A stretch of DNA of 6,826 nucleotides from NCBI GenBank assembly GCA_003644825.1, contig QNDJ01000084.1, positions 1 to 6,826 of the forward strand. Reading direction: 5' to 3'. The position numbers were made by a program, and so were the translations under genes. The notes beneath the pieces were generated by a model, which saw only the letters and a program-made list of their open reading frames with translations, had not been told where the DNA came from and made no database searches. Shown piece by piece: positions 1 to 4,160 of the stretch. This DNA comes from B21-G16 sp003644825 [NCBI: Candidatus Zhuqueibacterota bacterium]. GTDB taxonomy: Bacteria; SM23-31; B21-G16. Numbering within the stretch: position 1 is the first letter of the stretch; the number at the start of each line of letters is the position of its first letter.

Positions 1-203
1 AAATATAATTTCTTATGATATAAAAGTCAATGATGAAATAATTAATATGGTAATAGTTATTAATAGATTATTTTATTTTTATTACAAAATTTTTTAAAAG
101 TCAAATGGGGATAAAAGATAGATAATAAAAAATAGGGTATTCTGTTTACTTTGTTCCCTTACAATTATATACGTAATGCTTGTGCTGGTTTTATTTAATT
201 GTT

Positions 204-219
204 AGTCACTGAAGTGACT
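204..219. repeat. Hairpin family H2, copy 1 (AGTCAC-TGAA-GTGACT)
   Basis: Perfect 6-bp stem with a TGAA tetraloop. A longer copy is at 1096-1113, and a decayed one begins near 813 (GGTAAGTCA then AT-rich sequence). The sequence after it (TTC, A-rich, then ACATAAA) resembles the sequence after the 1096 copy, so the repeat unit extends past the hairpin. Confidence 0.75.
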
Positions 220-256
220 GTTCAAAAATAGGTGAAATTTAGAACATAAACCATAG

Positions 257-276
257 AACGGGCATCCCTGCCTGTT
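257..276. repeat. Hairpin family H4, copy 1 (AACGGGCA-TCCC-TGCCTGTT)
   Basis: Eight-bp stem with one G-T (G-U in RNA) pair and a TCCC loop. The second copy at 1462-1481 is fully paired. Both copies are preceded by TAG and followed by GTTT, so the conserved unit is a little longer than the stem. Each lies shortly upstream of an ATTGCTTCGACC tandem array. Confidence 0.75.
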
Positions 277-325
277 GTTTAAAGGCATTTTTACATTTAT
301 TTAAATAAAACAATAATATTAAAAA

Positions 326-540
326 GATTGCTTCGACCGAACGGTCTTGCAATGACAGGCTGGTAGGAATTACTTCGATTCTGAAAAGGATCTTGCAATA
401 ACAGAGTGGTTTAGATTGCTTTTACACTGAATGGGGACTCGTAATAACAGAGTAGTGGGGATTGTTTCGAAACTGTATAGGAGACTCTCAATGACAGAAT
501 GGAGAGTTTGTTTTGACCTTAAATTGGTTTTATCAATTAA
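326..540. repeat. Tandem array 1 of 46-47 bp units, family H5 (GATTGC...GCAATGACAG)
   Basis: Units begin near 326, 367, 414, 460 and 506, and their ACAG tails lie at 355, 401, 447 and 494, giving a period of 46-47 bp. The first unit is best preserved: ATTGC (327-331) pairs with GCAAT (349-353), and GACC pairs with GGTC around a GAAC loop. Unit 2 keeps an inner stem (377-381 with 388-392). Unit 3 keeps the outer stem with a wobble pair (ATTGC/GTAAT). The fifth unit, from 506, is partial and decayed. A related array is at 1510-1645. The similarity between units is not exact, so this is an old array. Confidence 0.75.
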
Positions 541-618
541 AGACTTGTTGAAACTGTTTTGAACTTGAGTGAGTCCTCTTAAAGACTGACATAAGTTATA
601 ATATAATAATTTGATTTT

Positions 619-665
619 CACAATGATTATAGTGTTAATGAGCTCCGTTAGGAGCTATATGTTTG
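619..665. repeat. Hairpin family H6, copy 1 (AGCTCC-GTTA-GGAGCT) with flanks
   Basis: A 6-bp stem (641-646 with 651-656) closes a GTTA tetraloop and is followed by TATGTTTGTA. Just upstream, CACAAT (619-624) can pair with ATAGTG (629-634) with one mismatch. The same pair of adjacent hairpins and the same TATGTTTGTA tail recur at 1672-1720, where the upstream hairpin is perfect. Confidence 0.7.
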
Positions 666-692
666 TAGAACAATGGTGATAAAAATTATTGA

Positions 693-712
693 GCTCCGTC
701 AGGAGCGGTATG
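693..712. repeat. Hairpin family H6, copy 2 (GCTCC-GTCA-GGAGC)
   Basis: Perfect 5-bp stem with a GTCA tetraloop followed by GGTATGTT. It lies about 50 bp after copy 1 on the same strand. The three H6 loops are GTTA, GTCA and GATA, which fit a GNNA pattern. Confidence 0.7.
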
Positions 713-726
713 TTAAAAAATAAAAA

Positions 727-752
727 CCTTAATGAATTACCATATATTAAGG
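727..752. repeat. Isolated inverted repeat CCTTAAT / ATTAAGG
   Basis: Seven perfectly paired bases (727-733 with 746-752) enclose a 12-nt loop. I see no second copy in the window. The arms are AT-rich, so it may be a chance pairing. Confidence 0.35.
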
Positions 753-776
753 GATTTATGGGAAAAATTCATCAAT

Positions 777-880
777 CACTAGAATCAAATTCTAGTGTTA
801 AAATAATACATTGGTAAGTCATTAAAATAATTGTTTTAGAAGAATCATAACTTTTTTAAAAACAAAAAGAACAGTCTCTA
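777..880. repeat. Hairpin family H1, copy 1, with a decayed H2/H3 cassette behind it
   Basis: CACTAGAAT (777-785) pairs perfectly with ATTCTAGTG (789-797) around a CAA loop. GGTAAGTCA follows at 813 and AGTCTCT at 873. In the better kept copy, the H1 arm at 1055, GGTAAGTCA at 1093 and AGTCTCT at 1156 have nearly the same spacings (38 and 63 nt against 36 and 60). This marks a composite H1-H2-H3 cassette whose second and third hairpins have lost their right arms here. Confidence 0.6.
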
Positions 881-950
881 ATGAAATTTGATTTATTAAA
901 CTTCTGATAATGTTATCATTATTCTATATGCAAAGGAATACAACTCCAGC

Positions 951-1027
951 TGTCATTGCATTGTCGTACGACGCGTGTCAATATCAACCAGGCTGTCATT
1001 GCGAGCCCCGTATGGGGCGTGGCAATC
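951..1027 (-). repeat. Two inverted H5 units side by side
   Basis: Two units of the GATTGC...GCAATGACAG family lie on the minus strand, with CTGTCATTGC starting at 950 and 993. In the right unit, ATTGC (998-1002) pairs with GCAAT (1022-1026), and an inner GCCCC/GGGGC stem (1005-1009 with 1014-1018) closes a four-base loop. The left unit has lost one outer base (TCAAT for GCAAT at 978-982) and carries the palindrome GTCGTACGAC (963-972) at its tip. Both share GCGTG before the second outer arm. Confidence 0.75.
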
Positions 1028-1052
1028 CTTCAATTTTATAAATGCATCTTAC

Positions 1053-1077
1053 AGCACCAGAATCAAATTCTGGTGCT
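1053..1077. repeat. Hairpin family H1, copy 2 (11-bp perfect stem)
   Basis: AGCACCAGAAT (1053-1063) pairs with ATTCTGGTGCT (1067-1077) around a CAA loop, the longest perfect stem in the window. Compared with the 777 copy, the C1058-G1072 pair replaces T780-A794, a change that keeps pairing. A run of six T (1083-1088) begins five bases after the stem. A weak intrinsic terminator is therefore conceivable, but the offset T run and the copies lacking it argue that the hairpin is a repeat first. Confidence 0.75.
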
Positions 1078-1095
1078 GGCTATTTTTTAACTGGT

Positions 1096-1113
1096 AAGTC
1101 ACTGAAGTGACTT
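1096..1113. repeat. Hairpin family H2, copy 2 (AAGTCAC-TGAA-GTGACTT)
   Basis: Perfect 7-bp stem with the same TGAA loop as 204-219. It is preceded by GGT, as in the decayed 813 copy. The following A-rich spacer with ACATAAA matches that after copy 1. Confidence 0.75.
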
Positions 1114-1155
1114 TCTAAAATAAATGAAAACATAAATCGCAATATCATTTACAAT

Positions 1156-1171
1156 AGTCTCTTCAGAGACT
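1156..1171. repeat. Hairpin family H3, copy 1 (AGTCTC-TTCA-GAGACT)
   Basis: Perfect 6-bp stem with a TTCA loop, followed by TC. The reverse complement of H2 is AGTCAC-TTCA-GTGACT, which differs from this hairpin only at one base pair (A-T swapped to T-A). H2 and H3 may therefore be one family in opposite orientations. Confidence 0.7.
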
Positions 1172-1192
1172 TCAAGAAAAATCTTATCCACC

Positions 1193-1211
1193 ACCAGAAT
1201 TCTATTCTGGT
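1193..1211. repeat. Hairpin family H1, copy 3 (ACCAGAAT-TCT-ATTCTGGT)
   Basis: Perfect 8-bp stem identical to the core of the 1053 copy, but with a TCT loop in place of CAA. Stem conserved and loop changed is what selection or copying of a folded element would leave. Confidence 0.7.
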
Positions 1212-1254
1212 TGTGTTATTCTTGTAATGATTATCTAATAATAATATAGTGATA

Positions 1255-1331
1255 ATGCTTGTGATATGATTGTGATTTCACAAGCAAGATGCTTGTGATA
1301 CGATTGCATAAGTAAGATTAATTGTGATACG
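1255..1331. repeat. Direct repeats ATGCTTGTGATAYGATTG with an inverted arm between
   Basis: The 18-base unit occurs at 1255-1272 and 1289-1306, differing at one base. A shortened third match, TTGTGATAC, is at 1322-1330. TCACAAGC (1278-1285) between the first two can pair with the right unit (GCTTGTGA, 1291-1298). Extended by one base (TCACAAGCA), it can pair with the left unit (TGCTTGTGA, 1256-1264), so two hairpins are mutually exclusive. A piece of the same word, AATGCTTGTG, also lies near 175. Confidence 0.6.
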
Positions 1332-1461
1332 TTAATGGATTAATAAAACAGAGAATTATTATAATTAAATGGTTTATATATAAACTTTATAAATTACTAA
1401 ACATTTAGCAGATTTTATATGTTTCTTAAATTATTGTTGTAATTTAAAAACAAATCCGTAG

Positions 1462-1481
1462 AACGGGCATCCTTGCCCGTT
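1462..1481. repeat. Hairpin family H4, copy 2 (AACGGGCA-TCCT-TGCCCGTT)
   Basis: Perfect 8-bp stem with a TCCT loop. The wobble pair of copy 1 (257-276) is a Watson-Crick pair here. Flanking AAAAC and GTTTT can extend the structure after an internal loop. It lies about 30 bp before tandem array 2, as copy 1 lies before array 1. Confidence 0.75.
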
Positions 1482-1509
1482 GTTTTAAATAACGCTATGA
1501 TACTAAATA

Positions 1510-1645
1510 GATTGCTTCGACCAAACGGTCTCGCAATGACAGGCTGGTGGGAATTACTTCGACTCTTAATTGAATCTATCGATGATAGACTAATTGAGAT
1601 TGCTTTGATACATAATAGAATATCTAAATGAAATACAGAGGTTGG
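1510..1645. repeat. Tandem array 2 of H5 units
   Basis: The first unit matches the first unit of array 1 almost base for base, from GATTGCTTCGACC through ACAGGCTGGT and into the second unit (GAATTACTTCGA). Its inner GACC/GGTC stem closes an AAAC loop. The second unit has diverged and carries a hairpin TCTATC-GAT-GATAGA (1575-1589). The third starts at 1598 with GATTGCTTTG and ends with ACAGAG at 1635, resembling the third unit of array 1. The shared unit order points to duplication of a whole array. Confidence 0.7.
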
Positions 1646-1671
1646 ATTTATTAATATGATAATTTGATATT

Positions 1672-1720
1672 CACAATTTATTATTGTGTTAAGGAGCTCC
1701 GATAGGCGCGGTATGTTTGT
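1672..1720. repeat. CACAAT/ATTGTG hairpin plus H6 copy 3
   Basis: CACAAT (1672-1677) pairs with ATTGTG (1683-1688). H6 follows as GCTCC-GATA-GGCGC (1696-1709) with one mismatched pair, then GGTATGTTTGTA. The arrangement equals that at 619-665, including TTTGAT upstream of the first arm. Confidence 0.65.
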
Positions 1721-1744
1721 AAAATGAAGTGATTTTTTAATAAA

Positions 1745-1794
1745 CTAGAATACAAATTTAATTTTACTGATTAATCAGTCTCTTCAGAGGCTTC
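1745..1794. repeat. Decayed H1 arm and H3 copy 2 (AGTCTC-TTCA-GAGGCT)
   Basis: CTAGAAT at 1745 recalls the left arm of the 777 hairpin, without a clear right arm. H3 at 1777-1792 keeps the TTCA loop, with one A-to-G change that still allows a G-U pair in RNA. A perfect 14-base palindrome, ACTGATTAATCAGT (1766-1779), overlaps its left arm. This is the last recognisable repeat before the operon. Confidence 0.6.
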
Positions 1795-1803
1795 TGTATC
1801 CTG

Positions 1804-1887
1804 ATTTTCTTATTCCTTATTATCTCATATCTTATCCCCAATAAAACCCACTTAATACACACTTATACATTCTTAAAATACCCTTAT
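1804..1887 (+). promoter_or_regulatory. G-free, C-containing tract resembling a Rho-utilisation site
   Basis: This 84-nt stretch contains no G and 22 C on the + strand, with many pyrimidine-C dinucleotides. Known rut sites are C-rich, G-poor and unstructured in the RNA. It sits just upstream of the likely operon promoter, where it could stop transcripts entering from the repeat region. Function is inferred from composition only. Confidence 0.35.
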
Positions 1888-1963
1888 GGAAACCTAAATT
1901 AAAATAAATATCAAAGGTATATAAAAAAAATGAAGGTGTTTCAGAGCAAAATTGTTAAAGAGT

Positions 1964-1992
1964 TTGCATAAAATAAAAAAGGTAATTATATT
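1964..1992 (+). promoter_or_regulatory. Possible sigma-70-type promoter for the polX operon
   Basis: TTGCAT (1964-1969) and TATATT (1987-1992) are separated by 17 bases. The -10 matches the consensus at five of six positions, the -35 at only three. Initiation near 1999 would leave a leader of under 20 nt that still includes the ribosome binding site. In such AT-rich sequence, matches of this quality can arise by chance. Confidence 0.35.
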
Positions 1993-2006
1993 TAAAGAAA
2001 ATAAAA

Positions 2007-2012
2007 AAGAGG
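2007..2012 (+). promoter_or_regulatory. Ribosome binding site deciding the polX start
   Basis: AAGAGG lies four bases before the ATG at 2017. An in-frame TTG at 2014 would be only one base away, too close to be used, so the ATG is preferred. Confidence 0.65.
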
Positions 2013-2016
2013 ATTG

Positions 2017-3759
2017 ATGAGTAGAATTAGATATACAATATCAAACAGAGAAATAAGTTCAATATTAGAGGAAATTGGTACAATTCTTGAGCTAAAGGGT
2101 GAAAATATATTTAAAAGCAGGGCGTACTATAATGCAGCGAGAATTATAAGATATTATCCAGAAAGTATAGCTGAAATAGTCAGAAAAGGTAAGCTTTCAG
2201 AAATTAAAGGAATTGGTGAAGCACTAACTAAAAAAATTACCGAGCTTGTAAACACAGGAAGCTTGAAATATTACGAGAAAATAAAAAATTCCGTACCACC
2301 AGGTTTCTTAAATATGTTGAAAATACCCGGGCTTGGACCCAGAAAAATTAAAATTTTATATGATAAGCTTAATATTGCTTCAATTTCAGAACTTGAATAT
2401 GCCTGTAAAGAAAACAGACTTTTAGCCTTACAGGGATTTGGGAAAAAATCTCAAGATAATATTTTAAGTGGAATTAAATTTCTTAAGAAGTATTACAGGA
2501 AACATCTTTTTAATGAAGCGATAATTGAAGCTGAAAATGTTAAAGAAAAACTCAGCTCCATTAAGGATATTATAAGGTTGGAGATAGTAGGAAGTATAAG
2601 AAGAAAAAAGGAGCTCATAAGGAATATAAATATTGTTGCCAGCTCAAATGACCCTGAAAAAATAATAAGACATATTATTACAACAGAGGGCGTTAAAGGA
2701 GGATTTACAGATGGAAAATCAAAAATTATATATTCTTATTTTTTTACAGATATTAGTATTCATTTATATGTAGTTCCTGATGATAAATTTCCTTATGCGT
2801 TGTATTATTATACAGGCAGTAGCAATCATATTAAGCTGATGGAAAAAAGAGCCGAAAAGTTTAATCTAAAATTAAATGAAGATGGAATCTTTCGAGGTGA
2901 TTCTTTAACTGTTATTAAAGATGAAAATGATGTTTTTCAGAATTTGGGGCTGTCTTATATACCTCCAGAGCTCAGAGAAGGATTGGATGAGATTGAAATA
3001 GCAGAAAAAGGTGAAATTCCAGAACTTATTAAAAATGAAGATATCAAAGGTATTTTTCATATTCATACTATTTATAGTGATGGTAGTAGTAGTATACCTG
3101 AACTGATTGAAGTAGCTTCAAAGAAGGGATATGAATACATAGGTATAGCAGACCATAGTAAGAGTGCATTTTACGCAAATGGATTAACTGAAGAGAAAAT
3201 AAATCAACAGCATAAAGAAATAGACAATCTGAATAATAAAAATAATAATTTTAAAGTTTTTAAGGGTATTGAGTGTGATATTTTACCCGATGGAAGCCTT
3301 GATTATTCAGATGATATTTTAGAGGGGTTTGATTTTGTTATTGCGGCAGTTCATACTCATTTTAAAATGAGTGAAAGGGGTATGACAAAAAGGGTAATTA
3401 GAGCAATGAAAAACAAATTTGTAACGATGTTAGCTCACCCTACAGGAAGATTATTGCTGGGAAGGGAAAGGTATTCTATTAATATGAAAAAAATTATTAA
3501 AGCAGCAAAGGATTATAATGTTATTATAGAACTCAATGCTAATCCTTACAGATTTGATATTGATTGGAGATTGCTAAAATATACGAAAACAAAAGGAGTA
3601 AAAATAGCAATAAACCCTGATGCTCATTCATTAGAGGGAATTTATGATGTAAATTATGGTGTTGGAATAGCAAGAAAAGGATGGCTTGAATCAAAAGATG
3701 CAATAAATACGTATACATTGAATGAAGTTCAGAATTTATTTAAGGAAATGAAAAAATGA
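2017..3759 (+). CDS. polX: PolX/PHP family protein with a probably inactive polymerase site and intact PHP nuclease domain
   Basis: This 580-residue protein has the length and layout of bacterial PolX. An N-terminal helical domain (about 1-85) is followed by three helix-hairpin-helix-like motifs (KGIGEAL near 64, PGLGPRK near 104, QGFGKKS near 139), a polymerase-beta-like palm (about 185-320) and a C-terminal PHP domain (about 345-575). The PHP metal ligands are all visible: H348, H350, D355, H380, E419, H446, H474, D535 and H537. The family's PHP domain acts as a Mn-dependent 3'-5' exonuclease and AP endonuclease in base excision repair. In the palm, GSIRR (192-196) and YYTGS (264-268) are kept. 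The metal-binding DxD, however, reads N203-I-N205, and the third Asp, expected in a VDLRVVP-like strand, reads H249. DNA synthesis is therefore unlikely; DNA binding and nuclease action are likely. It heads the operon and overlaps the next gene by 4 nt. The family call is secure; loss of polymerase activity is inferred. Confidence 0.95.
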   Translation: MSRIRYTISNREISSILEEIGTILELKGENIFKSRAYYNAARIIRYYPESIAEIVRKGKLSEIKGIGEALTKKITELVNTGSLKYYEKIKNSVPPGFLNMLKIPGLGPRKIKILYDKLNIASISELEYACKENRLLALQGFGKKSQDNILSGIKFLKKYYRKHLFNEAIIEAENVKEKLSSIKDIIRLEIVGSIRRKKELIRNINIVASSNDPEKIIRHIITTEGVKGGFTDGKSKIIYSYFFTDISIHLYVVPDDKFPYALYYYTGSSNHIKLMEKRAEKFNLKLNEDGIFRGDSLTVIKDENDVFQNLGLSYIPPELREGLDEIEIAEKGEIPELIKNEDIKGIFHIHTIYSDGSSSIPELIEVASKKGYEYIGIADHSKSAFYANGLTEEKINQQHKEIDNLNNKNNNFKVFKGIECDILPDGSLDYSDDILEGFDFVIAAVHTHFKMSERGMTKRVIRAMKNKFVTMLAHPTGRLLLGRERYSINMKKIIKAAKDYNVIIELNANPYRFDIDWRLLKYTKTKGVKIAINPDAHSLEGIYDVNYGVGIARKGWLESKDAINTYTLNEVQNLFKEMKK

Positions 3760-4130
3760 GTGTAAGAGAAATTCAGATTAAAATTAAGAATATTATTGTT
3801 GATGCTCAGTTAAATGAAACCAAAACAGCCGAAGCGATATGGCAGAAACTACCCATAAAATCCACTGTAAAAACCTGGGGTGAGGAGATTTATTTTAGTA
3901 TTCCTGTAAAAGAAGAACTGGAGAACCCTGTAGAAGTGGTAAAGCTTGGCGACCTTGGGTATTGGCCACCTGGAGAAGCGTTTTGCATATTTTTTGGTAA
4001 AACTCCAGTAAGTACCAATAGCGAAATTAAACCCGCAAGCGCTGTTACTATTGTAGGAAAAATAAAAGGGCCTCTGGACTTATTTAAAAACATTTTTGAT
4101 GGAGAGGAAATCATCATTGATAAAAAGTAG
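3756..4130 (+). CDS. TM1367-like cyclophilin-fold protein of unknown function
   Basis: This 124-residue soluble protein without signal peptide resembles the small TM1367/DUF369 group, which has a cyclophilin-like beta barrel. Visible family-like motifs are TAEAIWQKLP (24-33), TWGEEIYF (40-47), GDLGYWPPG (65-73), FCIFFGKTP (76-84) and a late GKI (101-103). The group is known from structure, but no reaction is established, and I would not assume peptidyl-prolyl isomerase activity. Its ATG overlaps the polX stop (ATGA at 3756-3759), and AAGGA at 3742-3746 inside polX serves as ribosome binding site, so the two are probably translationally coupled. Whether this reflects joint function or only packing cannot be told here. 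The length looks complete. Confidence 0.85.
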   Translation: MSVREIQIKIKNIIVDAQLNETKTAEAIWQKLPIKSTVKTWGEEIYFSIPVKEELENPVEVVKLGDLGYWPPGEAFCIFFGKTPVSTNSEIKPASAVTIVGKIKGPLDLFKNIFDGEEIIIDKK

Positions 4131-4160
4131 GTTCTTTAATATCTTTATCAGGAGTTTTAT

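Larger units (their letters stand above)
1..2013. other. Long gene-free region made of a short-palindrome mosaic
   Basis: No reading frame here has a convincing start, ribosome binding site or recognisable protein, and no tRNA or rRNA was seen. The first 170 bases are very AT-rich and show nothing I can name. From about 175 to 1795 the sequence is a patchwork of short hairpins in at least six families, listed separately, joined by AT-rich spacers that are partly alike between copies. Positions 1796-2013 hold a G-free tract and the promoter and leader of the downstream operon. The size is unusual next to the gaps of at most 30 nt between the genes that follow. Confidence 0.85.

Noticed and set aside
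133-160. AGGG...CCCT inverted pair as a hairpin
   Set aside because: Only four base pairs enclose a long loop, which is expected by chance.
326-540. CRISPR array
   Set aside because: Units are joined almost head to tail and diverge throughout. There are no constant repeats with unique spacers, and no cas genes are in view.
370-621. Minus-strand open frame of 83 codons
   Set aside because: It lies across the 46-47 bp tandem array. Its open frame follows from repeat sequence, and it has no recognisable domain.
1053-1088. Intrinsic terminator (11-bp stem then six T)
   Set aside because: The T run starts five bases after the stem, no gene ends nearby, and the same hairpin occurs elsewhere without T runs, so a repeat is the better explanation.
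1-2013. Riboswitch or structured leader of polX
   Set aside because: The likely promoter at 1964-1992 leaves a leader of under 20 nt. The hairpins upstream are multi-copy families and match no riboswitch I recognise.
2014-2016. TTG as start codon of polX
   Set aside because: It lies one base from the GAGG site; the ATG at 2017 has a workable spacing and adds no unexplained residue.
3890-4117. Minus-strand open frame of 75 codons
   Set aside because: It is a shadow inside the cyclophilin-like gene, which has strong family motifs on the + strand.
4131-4160. Promoter or terminator between the cyclophilin-like gene and pepA
   Set aside because: The 30-nt gap contains a ribosome binding site but no hairpin or convincing promoter elements.
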